Source: Podospora comata
Lineage: Eukaryota > Ascomycota > Sordariomycetes > Sordariales > Podosporaceae
Reading direction: 5' to 3'
Assembly: GCA_017354895.1 (NCBI GenBank)
Contig: CP071493.1
Span: 5,146,001-5,210,000, forward strand
Length of the DNA stretch: 64,000 bases
The notes beneath the pieces were generated by a model. It worked only from the letters and a program-made list of their open reading frames with translations, was not told where the DNA came from and ran no database searches. Shown here piece by piece: positions 34,170-47,200 of the stretch. The stretch's first letter is position 1. Each line of letters starts with the position of its first letter. A program made the position numbers and the translations under genes.

Positions 34170-37100
34170 ATGTCGGACGCGGGGGAGAGGTAAGAAAGAC
34201 AGATAGCTCCTTTGCTAAGAAACCCTAATCAAAATCCATCCTCGTTGCTCCGAGCTCCGAGCTCCATAGCTTTGCTGGACAACCTGCTGACGACGAGTGT
34301 TTGTTATCTTTAGTTCGCATCGACGAACGAAATCCTCTGCCCTTTCACTCCTGAGACGCAAAGCTACTGGCGGTGCCGGTGACGACAACATGTCTACAGC
34401 TTCGGTCGAGGACACTGGCGCAGCGAGCACCAGTCTTGCCGGCGATTCGACTACCGCAACATCCCACGCATCTCTTACCAACGCCCACCAACATTCCAGG
34501 GGCCACAGCTCCAAGCTCTCAGTCTCTGGGAGCACCATGGGCCGTACACCATCACACAATGCCCCTTCGGTTAGCGGGGCTAAGTCTCCCAATCCGCTGG
34601 ACAAGGGCGCCTCCCTCGAGTCATCCGTCAGAAAGTTCCGCATTGTTGAAGCTCTCCGCAACGGTGACACTGCCTCCATCTCCAAAGCCATCCGTGAAAG
34701 CGCCGAAGGGGGTCCCCGCACGAGCACCTCATCCTTCAACACAACAACCGGCCCCCTCGAAGATACCACAATACTTCACCTCGCCATCCAGTGTGCCGAG
34801 CAGCCCGTTGTTGAGTACGTTCTGTCTGACGGCGCTGGTTCTCTTGATATCAATGCTCGGGACAAGGATGGAAATACACCCCTTCATATCGCGGCAGCTC
34901 AGGGCCGTAGCCACGTGGTTGGACTCCTTCTAGCAAACAAGGAGATCAACGATGCCATCGCCAATAACCAGGGCCGCCTTCCAATCGATCTTGCCCGCAA
35001 TCCCGAAATCTTCCAGCAGCTGCAGCTCTCGAGATCTCTGTTTGCTGAAAACAAGATCAGGCAAGTTCAGGATCTCATTCTCCACGGCGAGTTCAAAGTC
35101 TTGGAGCAGGTGTTGGAGGAACCTCGTTTCAAGACAGTTTTGGATATCAACAGTACCGAATTTGCTTCGGACCCAGTTACAGTCCAGGCTGGGGGCACCC
35201 TCTTGCACGAAGCCGCACGCGCCAAGAACACTCGTCTAATTCAAGTTTTGCTTCTGCATGGCGCCGACCCCTTCCGCCGGGACCGCAAGGGCAAGCTCCC
35301 ACAAGATGTGACCAAGGACGAGATCACACGTGCCATGCTGAAGAAGTCACCAGCTGCCGTAGCGGCGCAAAGGGGGATCCAAGAGAAGGCCGTCCTGGGG
35401 TCTGCTGCCCAAGGCGTTATCAACGCGACTCCTGGTGATCCGCTTGCTGGCCGAGAGGCCCGTGAAATGAAAGGCTACCTCAAGAAGTGGACCAACTATA
35501 GAAAGGGGTATCAGCTGCGGTGGTTTGTTCTGGAGGACGGCGTGTTGAGCTACTACAAGCACCAAGATGATGCAGGCTCAGCCTGCCGTGGTGCTATCAA
35601 CATGCGCATCGCCAAGCTTCACATGAGCGCTGATGAGAAGACCAAGTTTGAGATCATCGGGAAGTCATCGGTCAAGTACACACTCAAGGCGAACCACGAA
35701 GTCGAAGCTAAGCGCTGGTTCTGGGCCCTCAACAACTCGATTCAGTGGACGAAAGACCAGGCTAAGGAGGAAGAGAGACAAAAGGCCCATAACGCGGAGT
35801 TGCTGAAGCAGGCCAAAGCCGAGATTTCGGGTACTAGCATCTCTGAGCCACCTAGCGAGAACGCGAGCTACATTGAGCCCCGCGGCAGCATCCAGCTTTC
35901 ACGGATGCACTCTTCCGGCAAGTCTCACAAGAGCGGACTTCATGGGGCTGGCACTGTGGACAGCCATGATGATGACGAATTTGCTGACGCGGCGACGGAG
36001 GCTGGCAAGACTGATCATCACGGCGAAGGTGATTATGAAGATGATGACTATGGTGAGGGTTCGAGTGGGCAGGATGCTCCGCCAGTGAATAAGGATGCTT
36101 TCAACATCACTGCCCAGTCGGCTAAGCTGCAGCTCGATACCATGGCACACGTCACAGCCGCACTACTTCAAGAGGCGAGCAAGAATCCCAGCCTGACTCT
36201 GGGCGATACTAAGGCCTCGCAAGCTCTGTCGACTTATGACGCCGCCATCCGCTCGCTTACTGGGCTTATTGGTGACCTTTTGCGCATCTCAAAGGACCGT
36301 GATGCTTACTGGCAGTATCGCCTTGACCGCGAAAGTGAGATGCGCCGGATGTGGGAAGACAGCATGGCCCAGGTAGCCAAGGAGCAAGAGTCCCTTGAGG
36401 CTCGCGTCAGTGAGGCTGAGGCCAAGAGAAAAGCTACCAAGCGCATCCTCAAACAGGCTGTTGAGACCGGCATTCTTGACGAGAGCCAGACACTACCACC
36501 ACCTGCTGCTTCCACTTCTGCTGCTGCTACTCCAGCTATCGCTGCCACCACCGCTCCTCAGGATAGCACTCAGGTGGAGAGGGCGGCAGCAGACTCTGTG
36601 AGTGCAAAGTCCCCCGCCCTGGGAGGCCTTTCGAGACGTGAGACGGTGATTACCCAGATCGCCGACATCTCGGATTCAGAGTCAGACGAGGAGGAGTTCT
36701 TCGATGCAGTTGATGCCGGCCAGGTCGAAGTATCGCAGTTGCCACCGTCCGAGATCGCGGAAGCCAAGAGTGAAAACCAGATCGTTGTGTCGGGTGAGAA
36801 CGACATAAGCGATGCCTTCAAGGGGTACGAAAATGGCATTCGAACCCGTCTGAAGATGGAAGCAGATAATAGGCCCAAGATTTCACTCTGGGTAAGTTTC
36901 ATGCGGCAGGCAGCATTCGAAACTTTCCAGCTAACTGTCTGTAGGGTATTCTGAAATCTATGATCGGAAAGGATATGACCAAAATGACCCTCCCCGTATC
37001 TTTCAACGAACCTACCTCTCTTCTGTACCGCTGCGGCGAGGACATGGAGTATGCCGACCTTTTGGATCTTGCGGCCGACCGCTCTGATTCGATTGAGCGT

Positions 37101-38141
37101 CTGCTCTACGTTTCTGCCTTTGCTGCCAGCGAATACGCCTCGACTATTGGTCGTGTAGCCAAGCCTTTCAACCCTTTGCTCGGTGAGACGTTCGAGTACG
37201 TTAGACCCGACAAGAACTACCGCTTCTTCATTGAGCAAGTCAGCCATCATCCTCCCATCGGTGCTGCTTGGGCCGAATCGCCCAAGTGGACCTACTACGG
37301 TGAATCTTCTGTCAAGTCAAAGTTTTATGGTCGTTCCTTCGACATCAATCCCCTCGGTACCTGGTTCCTCAAGCTCCGTCCCACCCACGGCGGCAAGGAG
37401 GACTTCTACACTTGGCGCAAGGTCACCTCGTCGGTCGTGGGTATCATGACCGGTAACCCAGTTGTTGACAACTACGGACCAATGGAGATCAAGAACCATA
37501 CCACGGGTGAAGTCTGCCACATCGAGTTCAAGGCCCGAGGCTGGAAGGCTTCCAGCGCCTATCTCCTGACAGGCAAGGTGCTGGATGCCAGCGGCCATGT
37601 TCGGTTCAGCTTGGGTGGCAGGTGGAATTCCAAGATCTACGCCCGCTTCACACCAGGGTACGAGGCGACTGTCGAAGAGCCGGCGGGTGGTGACTCCGGG
37701 TCTATCTACCGGGGCAGTCTCACTTCGGCCGACCCCAACAAGGCTTTCCTCATCTGGCAGGCGAATTCCCGCCCCGAAGGCATCCCATTCAACCTCACTC
37801 CTTTTGTTCTGACGTTCAATCACATCGATGATAAGCTTCGCCCATGGATCGCGCCAACTGATTCCCGCCTGAGACCGGATCAGCGCGCGATGGAGGATGG
37901 GGAGTACGATTTTGCCGCTACGGAGAAGAACAGACTGGAGGAGGCGCAGAGAGCGAGGAGAAGGGAGAGGGAGGCCAGGGGGGAGGAGTTTACCCCGGCG
38001 TGGTTCAGCAAGGCGAAGTGTGAGATTACGGGAGAGGAGTATTGGCAGTTTAATGGCGAGTATTGGAAGAGGAGGCAGAAGGCGGGACCGGAAGGGAGTT
38101 ATGAGGAGGCTTGGAAGGGTTTGGAGCCCATCTTTGAGTAG
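34170..38141 (+). CDS. Oxysterol-binding protein, Osh1/Osh2 type (ankyrin-PH-FFAT-ORD)
   Basis: Three exons, 34170-34189, 34314-36891 and 36945-38141, giving 1264 aa. The tiny first exon encodes MSDAGE plus two bases. Ankyrin repeats lie at about residues 160-235 ('[18 protein letters not shown]') and 290-340 ('[20 protein letters not shown]'), and a PH domain at about 390-485 ('[20 protein letters not shown]'). A coiled segment follows, then an acidic FFAT-like motif 'EFFDAVD' near residue 798, preceded by Asp/Glu/Ser, which should bind VAP proteins of the ER. The ORD occupies about 870-1264, with the family signature 'EQVSHHPP' at about 962. This order is that of yeast Osh1/Osh2, which move sterols at ER contact sites such as the nucleus-vacuole junction. 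All key motifs are intact. Confidence 0.94.
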
Positions 38142-38561
38142 AGTCATGAGAGGCTTGGTGGTGGGGAGACCAAAAGGGGGAGGAGCAGGAGAGGTAAGAA
38201 GGGGAAGGGTAATGAGGCTAGGTTTGTGAAGCCGGTTGAGGAGGTAACTGGCAGTGAAGGACAGGAGGTGAAGGGATGAGTTTGGGTATAGCATGATGAT
38301 GGGGGAGTTTCCGGGGAAAAGCGAATTGAGGGAGAAGGCATTGAAGGAACCTATATAAACCTGGTTGTTCTGCAGGGGAGTAATACGAATTATTTCAACA
38401 ATTGCACCCAGTACCTGAGTGTATTATGTGTCAAGTGCAAGAAGCAAAATCAAAAATGTGCAGATTATGAACAACGACGTCTGCATTTGAATCAAATGTG
38501 GGCAAAAAGAGTCTAAATGTCTGTCAAACCCCCAGAAGGGAGATGTTTCTAGTGATTCTAA
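38142..38561. other. Intergenic region
   Basis: 3' UTR of the oxysterol-binding protein gene. It contains the nearest T run (minus-strand sense, about 38,505-38,509) that could stop transcription of the adjacent tRNA. No gene seen. Confidence 0.5.
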
Positions 38562-38635
38562 CTCCTCCGGGAAGGCTCGAACTTCCAACCTCCTGATTAA
38601 CAGTCAAACGCGCTAGCCAATCGCGCCACAGAGGA
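38562..38635 (-). tRNA. tRNA-Asn (GTT), variant copy, possibly decaying
   Basis: Same 74-nt tRNA-Asn with anticodon GTT, but differing at two sites from the two identical copies at 28344 and 52043. The invariant A14 of the D loop/box A is G (TGGCGCGATTGG), and C28 of the anticodon stem is T, turning a pair into G-T wobble. A14 normally makes the reverse-Hoogsteen pair with U8 and is part of the Pol III A box. The nearest T run downstream is over 50 nt away. The gene may be weakly expressed or non-functional. Confidence 0.85.
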
Positions 38636-39608
38636 TATTGATTGTTTTCTTGTTGAAAAGGGGGCAAGGAATAAGGCTTTTTGTGGCGTGGATGTGGTGG
38701 AGTGAAGTGGAAGCTGGGGGACCGACTCAGGGGGTGATTGTTTACTTTGGTTGGGTGGGCGACGAGAGGGAGTGACAGATGTGAGCATGCCTGCAGGCTT
38801 GGACTTGGGCTGTATATATCTATATGTGATGTGCGAGACCTTTACTCGGGTTTACCTACTTGGTATCTGTGGTGTGAGGGAAGGCTTTTGACGAGACTGA
38901 GTGAGACAAGAAGATCATACATAGACTTGAACCTTGTTGGCAGGAAATATCACTTAAATTTTTTAGCTGTAACAACACGGACACCACCTCGACTGGAAAC
39001 TGGGTATACAGCAAACGTAATTAAACAGTCCGCTCATGAGATATCTTTCAGACCCACGAGCAAAAAATAATCAGGACAGCCAAGACCCCAAAGTCTCACC
39101 CCCCCCCACCTCCCTCCCAAATAATCGCACACTATCTTAAAAACTCCCGATGTACTTGACCTGTCTCCCCCATCTCAGATCAAACCTTAGTTTTTTCACT
39201 TGTCGTCTTCTTCCCCATCCACACCCGATATACCGTTGTGTCACCCGTCATAGCAACAATCATTTTTTTCTTTGCTGTCCCCTTGACATCCTTCCCCCTC
39301 TTTCATAGGTTCAAAAAGCTGTTGGGTATTGTACTCCTACAACGCCCTTCCCTTCTTCCCCAAAACCTTTTTTTGGCCCACGAGGGCAGCTGTTGATACA
39401 ACCGGTCATGGAAGTGCCCTGGGCCTTTAAGCCCAAATGGGTGATGCTGTGATTGCGCCGAGTAGAATGCAAAAAGAAAACGCCGAAAAAGAATCAGAAA
39501 CGATTCAGTGAGAATCCAAACAGCGCGCCGAGATCATGATGTCTACTGGCGGCGAGCCACATGTGCAGCTCATGTGCTGTACGCTGTGTCGAAGTGGAAG
39601 AGTATGAA
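38636..39608. other. Intergenic region
   Basis: Between the tRNA and the 3' end of the Red1-like gene. It has a C run at about 39,100 and short T runs. Nothing recognised. Confidence 0.5.
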
Positions 39609-42600
39609 TCAAAGCGTTACTCCTTCCAAGTTGAGCACCTTGCTCTTATCTCCAAGGAACTCGGAGCGGAACTTGATGATGCCTCGAGCGATAACGTCGA
39701 AGTCTCTAACCTTTTGGGCCTTGTATACCTGAAGAAGCTCACGGAGCCCTTGATTGAACCGAGCTCTTTGTTCGCCGGTGAAGTCTGATTTGCCAAGTTC
39801 CAGAAGGATTTGGTCATCTGGGGTAAAAAGAAGACCAGTAAGTCAGCGCCGGGAGGGGGGAGGATGGAAAGAAATGAGAGCTCTGATGTTAGCAGCCCGT
39901 CAGAACTTGGGGAGAACTTACCAAGAATCTTGATGTTGCCAAAGTGCTGGAACTCGCAGTTTTCAGAGCACTGTTGATTGTTCAGTTCATACGGACAGAG
40001 CGGCTTTTGCACATCGACCCTGCTGCTGTACGTCAAGGATTTGACGCCGTTAGGCACGGTCTGTTCAAACTCGGGATGGAAGCGATAGGCACGGAAAATA
40101 TGCAGAGGGCTCTTATACGGCATAAAGGCACGGTCCTGCTTCTTGATGGGGTTGCGAGTTTCCTGTCATACTGTCAGCCATGCATCTGAAGAACCCAGAG
40201 AAAAGACATGTACTTCTCCTGTTGCCTCGACTTCGACTTCTTGGACCTCCTCCCGAGGCTGGGCAGCACTCGATATTTGATCAGGTAATGGGACTGGTAG
40301 ATGCTCCGCGTCATTCACGTCGCTGTCAACAATGCCGCTAATAATAGATTCCGCTGTGGTTGGACTGGGCGCTTCAGAATCAATCTCCATGGGCGTCGTT
40401 TCATCGACTTCTTGGTTAGTAGAGGGCTGAGGTGTCTCAAGGACTGCAGCTGGAGCACTCTCATCATCTGCTCGGATATCTGGATTACTGTTGGGTAGAG
40501 AGCCTTTCACAGATTGGCGGCTCTCTGGCTCGCCACCGTCCACAGACATGACGCTTTGGGCTTGTGCCAAGTCACTGCTGCTGGGATACTGGGAACCGCT
40601 GGAGCTTGGTGTGTCGCTGCTGAGAGCTTGCTTGGGTTCATCGGCTTGTTGGGGCGGAATATCTGTCTGTGACGGCTCACCTGAAGTTTTGACTTCATCA
40701 ACTGAGACTGCCTCTGTCACCTGCGCATCGTCAGGAGCCAGAGACGCACCAGAAGATGAGAGCCCCTCGACATCAGCCGATGCTACCCCTTGCGGCGGAG
40801 GCACTTCTATTACATATTAGTTGTTCGTCTAGACTACGAAGTCATATAAATCATGAAATTAAGTACCTGTCCTATCATCTCCAGAGTTGAGCCCGCTATC
40901 TTGGGGCGCCTCTCTGTCAGATGGCGTGCTGACCTGGTCCGACTGGGCAGCCAGCATCTCCTTCTCAATCTCCGCTTGTAACAACGCCTCCTCTGCACGT
41001 AGCTGCTCCAGACGCCGCCGTTTCTCTTCAAGGGCAGCAAGGCGGCCGTGGTGTGCGGCTTTCTGTGCCGGGTTAGAAGTTGCGGTATCTGAAGCCTTGG
41101 AAGGCCTAATCAACGTGGCTTCCGGGGTAGGCTGAGGAGTTGGCCTGTCTGACTGAGCAGGGCTACTCAAGACAGGAGTGCCAGCATTCTTAGGTTCTGG
41201 CGTTTGACCTGACTGAGTCTGTGCTCGCGAACCTGCCTGGGGCAATTTCGCTTTCCGCTTTGCTTCAGCCAACGCAATCATCCTTCGCATTTCCTGAATC
41301 TCTCTCTCCTTGATGGTGAGTTCAGTGTGACGTTTTCCTCCCAAGGCTGGGCCAGTTGGTGGTGTGTGCAAAGGGGTTGTAGAAGTTGACAATTGTCGCT
41401 GTGGGAGGTTTGTCAATGGAGGGAAATCGCGAATGGATGGCCCACGTGATGCAATCGGACCATCTTTCGACTGCATCGATGATGGCTCGTCACTGGGAGA
41501 GCCCATATCCATGTCCATCTCTTCATCGTCCGAAACGTCGCTAATGTCAATGATGAGAGAGGCTTCCTGGCGTAACTGGCCAAACGGCCGCTTTGTTGAT
41601 CCAGCAGCGGATGGGTAGTCAACGAAATCAGCAGCGACCGGTCGCTTGCGCTGACTTGCCGTGTTGAGCTGAACGTTGGCAGATCCAACGATGCCAGGAA
41701 TGGGTGGTGTTGGCAGGCCACTAGTCTGAACAGCGAGGGAGCCTGGCTGGGAACTGGCAAAATTCAAGGTCATGCTTGAGGTGCCGGCAGGTTGTTGTTG
41801 CGGTGTAGCAACCGTAGCAGTATTCACAGGAGTTTGAGAACCTGCCTTTCCAGTTCCAGACGCTTGCGCCTCTCGAGCCTTCTGCAAGGCTGCGATCTTC
41901 TGCTGGAGGATGCGTTCTTTTTCTCCTCGAATCTTGGCTTTCGGTCCCGTGGGCGGGGTAGGCTTCGGTGCTTCAGCCGGAGCTGGTGCTGGCGCTGACG
42001 ATGGCGCTGCCGCTGGGTTTGGTGGTACAACTGCGGGCTTTGGGGGAACGACAGCCGGCCCTTTTGCAGCCTTGGCGGCGAGGAGACGAGCAATACGATC
42101 CTTACGCTCTTCCCCTTTACTCTTGGTTACTGGCCCCGCCGTATCCTTGGACTCAGGTTGTGTCCCTTGTGCTTGGGCCGTCGTGGGATTATCCGCACTT
42201 GCGCCTGGCGACGGGACAGTCTGTGCTTCCGCCTTTGCCTTCTCTACAACAGGCTTGGGCAGTTCAAGATGAAGATCTCCAAACAAGGCTTTGATCACCT
42301 TCTCATCAAACCCTTCGTCGAGATAGGTTTGATATTTGACTCCAAGGGCCCACAACCGTAGGATTGCTTTTTGGGCCTCCTTCTTGGCTTCTGGCACCGA
42401 TTTGAAGGTGTCCAAATAGTTGGCGGGACTTTCTGGTGTGCCGTTGGCATTCGGAACCGTGGACGACTGTGGCTGCAGGCCGGGCAAGCCAACATTTGTC
42501 ACAGGCGGGAGGGTTTCTGAAGGGTTGTTGGACTGTGGTTTTACGACATTGGAAGGTCCGGCTCCTTGGGATTGGGATGCGGGGGTTTCGTTCGAGCTTT

Positions 42601-43370
42601 CTCTGGGTGATAGGAATGGAGAGTAGGACGCGGACCTATCGCGAGCTGCAAGGATTTTGTTAGCGACCTCTTGTGGCATTACAAAGGCGTAACTTACAGG
42701 CAGTACCATTGGCCTTGGACCCAGTCTCACCTTCGTCTTCATCATTGCCATAGAAGCCACCCTCCGGTGTATCAGACGCACTGGTGGGTTGACTGGCGAC
42801 TGTACTCGGGACAGCGCTTGGCTGTGTGACAGGAAGCTTTTTGGCAGTCTGTTTCGGGGGGCTGGCCGGCGGTGGTGACTTTTGCGTATCATCATAAAGA
42901 TCCTCAAACTGGCCCTCACTCAACTCGCCTTCCTCCATCTCGATGCTGACGGCCACTTGGGCAGCGGGTGCTACAGGTTGTGGGGGCTTTGTGCCAGGAA
43001 TTACGGTTTGCTGGGCAGAATGAAGGTTTGGAATGGTGGGCGTGTATGAAACTGGCAACGGCTGTCCCCATGGATTTGCTGGTGGAGGTGCGGCTGGGAA
43101 AGCATTGCCCATAGCGCTGTTTGCTCCCATTCCAAGACCAGGTATGTTGCTCGCGTTGTAGTTGAAAGAGCCTTGAGCTGCATTCTGGTGGGCTTCGGGC
43201 GGCGGCGGGAAGGCACTCGGAGCACCGTATGTCGGCGGCGGAGGAAAGGGTGGTGCAGGGTAGGCAGTGGGGGGTTGGTAACCATACGGAGACTGCGCCG
43301 GTGGAGGGGGAGCGGGATGGCCCTGATATTGATTGTATGGCCATGGAGTAAAGCCTGGATACTGTGACAT
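39609..43370 (-). CDS. C3H1-type zinc-finger protein, Red1/ZFC3H1-like (nuclear RNA surveillance)
   Basis: Five exons on the minus strand, 43370-42698, 42645-40867, 40806-40214, 40162-39922 and 39817-39609, giving 1164 aa. All phases agree. The N-terminus is Pro/Tyr/Gln-rich and is followed by an acidic 'MEEGELSEGQFEDLYDD' motif. A long disordered middle holds two coiled-coil patches ('KIRGEKERILQQKIAALQKA' and the 'LEEKRRRLEQLRAEEALLQA' region). Near the C-terminus is a CCCH-like finger, 'CPYELNNQQCSENCEFQH', matching the zf-C3H1 pattern of S. pombe Red1 and human ZFC3H1. Red1 scaffolds the MTREC complex with Mtl1 and hands unwanted nuclear RNAs to the exosome. The same role is inferred here from the finger and layout only. 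It is divergently placed from the myosin gene with 864 bp between the starts. Confidence 0.8.
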
Positions 43371-44234
43371 TGTGAATATTTACCAGCAGGCCAAGTTTGT
43401 TGGACGCGCGCCGGATTGATTGCCTTGATCAATACTCGAGAGTTCGGGGAGAGCTGGCGAGAATTGAGACTTGCACAGCTGCAAACTTCGGCCGACGGCG
43501 GGTGGCGGCGTCTATTACGATTATCGAACCTGAAGCAATAAAATGTTTATCTGTCCTCAGAACGAATGAAGCAAGCAATGCTTCAAGGACGCGCGGAAAG
43601 TTCAGCGTAAGCCGATGCAGAATTGATTATGGCGATCTTTTTTTCGCCGGATGCGCGTTGCCTCCTGACAATGGCAGAAAAGGAACGGAGGGGCCGCACG
43701 AAATTCCCAAGAGACAGCAACCGAATGAGTCGAGAACACGCTTAGGCCTTGATTGGCTAGTGGCTATTAAGACGAAGCACAGACCACATCTATAGTGACT
43801 TGGTGACATCAGAGGGCACAGACTACCATGCGGTCTAAGCTTCAGCTTGGCTCGAGCTTTGTTTACTCTGGACCGGTCTGCTAGGGGCAACGCGACTGCC
43901 ATCAGGCCTCAAGGGCAATAAATCGCAACAAACACCAGAATCAAGTCCCCTCTTTTCACCACCACTTGCTGCAGGCACGATCCCAAGCCAGGTACACGCT
44001 ACTCTAGCACCTGCGTGCTTGCTTGCATCTTGCATCTTGCATTTGCATCTTTTCTCTTTCTCTTTCTCTCTTAAAAGAACCTGTTTGCTTTTTCCACCTG
44101 CAATTCTTTTTGCATCCAGGGTCTTTTTCAAAGCTCCCTTGTTTACATGACGGAACGGCGGTTAATAGCAGCAGAACTACAAAATTGCTAAACGGAAGAA
44201 TCCCATGTATCTTTGATATCTTCATAACATCACC
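43371..44234. other. Divergent promoter region (Red1-like / myosin II)
   Basis: Non-coding. It contains a TTGCATC direct repeat followed by a CTTTCT pyrimidine block (about 44,020-44,075) in the leader of the myosin gene. Nothing else recognised. Confidence 0.55.
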
Positions 44235-47200
44235 ATGTCGGTTCGCAACAATCCGTTCGCGAGGAATGCCTCACCTTCGACAGGTTCGAATGGGCCAGGC
44301 GGCGGGCCAGGCAGACCAAAATCGACACTTTTCCCCTCATCGCCCTCTCCATTCTCGGGAATGGCCTCCCCACCCTCTCACGTCCGCACTCAGTCACAAA
44401 ACTCGGTTGCGTCAACCATGGCGCAGCCAATGCCCCTCCGCACCGCCAATAGTCATGCTCGTCTACTTTCTAGGGACGCCAGCATCGCGAGCTCGAACTC
44501 GGGCACATTCGCCCCATCATTTATCAAGACGGATGACTTGAGAAAACCCACCGACATTGTCAAGGGAATTGAAGGGGAGAATGACTTTTCTGGCAAGAAA
44601 TACGTGTGGCTTAAGGATCCACAGACGGCTTTTGTCAAGGGCTGGGTAGTCGAGGAGCTGCCGGGGAACAAAATACTGGTTCAGTGCGATGATGGGAGTG
44701 TGAGTATTTGTCCCTATCATCTGGCTGGTGCAAACTGACCACCGCGATCTAGCAACGAGAGGTCGACGCAGAAAGCGTCGACAAAGTCAACCCCGCCAAG
44801 TTCGACAAGGCTAACGACATGGCCGAGCTGACGCATCTGAACGAGGCATCCGTCGTCCACAACCTCCACATGCGCTACATGTCCGATCTCATCTATACCT
44901 ACTCTGGCCTGTTCTTGGTCACAGTCAACCCCTACACCCCACTCCCCATCTACACGAATGAATACATCAACATGTACAAGGGCCGAAACCGGGAGGATAA
45001 TAAGCCCCATATCTACGCCATGGCCGACGAGGCCTTTCGAAATCTGGTGGATGACAATGAGAACCAGAGTATTCTTGTGACTGGTGAATCAGGTGCAGGA
45101 AAGACGGAAAACACCAAAAAGGTCATCCAGTACCTTGCTGCTGTTGCAAGGTTGGACTCGACGGCAAAGAGCAGGGAGCAGCAGCATTCTACCCTTTCGG
45201 CTCAGATTCTGAGGGCTAATCCCATTCTGGAAGCTTTTGGAAACGCTCAGACTGTGAGGAATAACAACTCGTCGCGATTCGGCAAGTTTATCCGGATCGA
45301 GTTCAATCGGAATGGATCGATTGCTGGTGCCTTCATTGACTGGTATTTGCTTGAGAAGTCCCGAGTCGTGAGGATCAACTCTCAGGAGCGGAATTATCAC
45401 GTTTTCTATCAGTTGCTCAAGGGCGCTGATAGGAGGCTCAAGCAAGAGTTCCTGCTGGATGGGCTTGATGTGGAGGACTTTGCTTATACCAGGGAGGGCC
45501 AGGATACTATCTCCGGTGTGTCGGACCGCGACGAGTGGAACTCGCTGCTGGAGGCGTTTGGGGTTATGGGGTTTGATGAGAGCGAGCAGGCGGCCATTCT
45601 GAGGACCATTGCGGCGGTGCTCCATCTGGGTAATCTGAATGTTGTCAAGGAGAGCAGGTCTGCGGACCAGGCTAGACTGGCACCGGACGGGAAGGAGGTT
45701 GCGGCCAAGGTTTGCAAACTGCTGGGTGTGCCGTTGCAGCCTTTCTTGCAGGGGTTACTGCACCCCAAGGTCAAGGCAGGAAGAGAATGGGTTGAGAAGG
45801 TGCAGACTCCGGAGCAGGTTCGGTTCAGTATCGATGCTCTGGCGAAGGGTATCTACGAGCGAGGCTTCGGGGACCTGGTCACGAGAATCAACCGGCAGCT
45901 TGACCGGCCTGGGATGGGGCTGGATGATACCAGGTTCATTGGCGTGCTGGATATTGCTGGTTTTGAGATTTTTGAGCACAACAGTTTCGAGCAACTGTGT
46001 ATCAACTACACGAACGAGAAGCTGCAGCAGTTTTTCAACCACCACATGTTTGTCCTTGAGCAGGAGGAGTACGCCAGAGAAAAGATTGAGTGGCAGTTTA
46101 TCGACTTTGGGAAGGATCTACAGCCGACGATTGATTTGATTGAGCTGCCGAACCCGATTGGTATTTTCAGCTGCTTGGATGAGGACTGTGTCATGCCCAA
46201 GGCGACGGACAAGACCTTTTCGGAGAAGCTGAACTCTTTGTGGGATAAGAAGTCACAAAAGTATCGGCCTTCGAGGTTGGGACAGGGGTTCATCTTGACG
46301 CATTATGCTGCCGAGGTGGAGTATTCGACCGAGGGGTGGCTGGAGAAAAACAAGGACCCGATGAACGACAATGTGACTAGGTTGCTGGCTGCTTCGACCG
46401 ACAAGCATGTCGCAAATCTGTTTGCGGACTGCGCGGATCAGGATGATGAGGTGGGAGGGATGAGGAGCAGGGTGAAGAAGGGCTTGTTTAGGACTGTTGC
46501 TCAGAGGCACAAAGAGCAGCTGTCTAGCCTGATGGCGCAGCTGCATTCGACGCACCCGCACTTTGTGAGGTGTATCCTGCCGAACCACAAGAAGAAGGCG
46601 AAGCAGTTTAATGGGTTGTTGGTGCTGGATCAGCTGAGGTGTAATGGTGTGTTGGAGGGCATCAGGATCGCGAGGACGGGGTTTCCCAATCGGTTGGCCT
46701 TTGCGGAATTTCGCCAGCGTTATGAGGTTCTCGTGAGAGACTTGCCGAAAGGGTATTTGGAGGGGCAGGCGGTGGCGAGGTTGATGCTGGACAAGTTTGG
46801 GCTGGACAGGTCGCTTTACCGGGTTGGGCTGACGAAGGTTTTCTTCCGGGCGGGGGTGCTGGCCGAGCTGGAGGAGAAGAGAGACGCGCTGATTTCGGAG
46901 ATCATGGCGCGGTTTCAGAGCGTGGCGAGGGGGTACATGCAGAGGAGGATTGCGTTTAAACGGTTGTATCGGGCGGAGGCGACGAGGGTGATCCAGAGGA
47001 ATTTCCAGGTGTATTTGGACCTTTGTGAGAACCCTTGGTGGCAGTTGCTGGTGAGGATGAAGCCGCTTTTGGGCGCGACAAGGACGGCGACGGAGGTGAA
47101 GAAGAGGGATGAGATGATCAAGCAGCTGCATGACAAGATGAAGTTGGAACTGGAGAATCGCCAGAAGCTAGAGGAGGAGAGGAGGAATGTTCATGCGGAG

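Noticed and set aside
37317-38294. 325-aa frame antisense to the oxysterol-binding domain
   Set aside because: Shadow of the ORD coding sequence.
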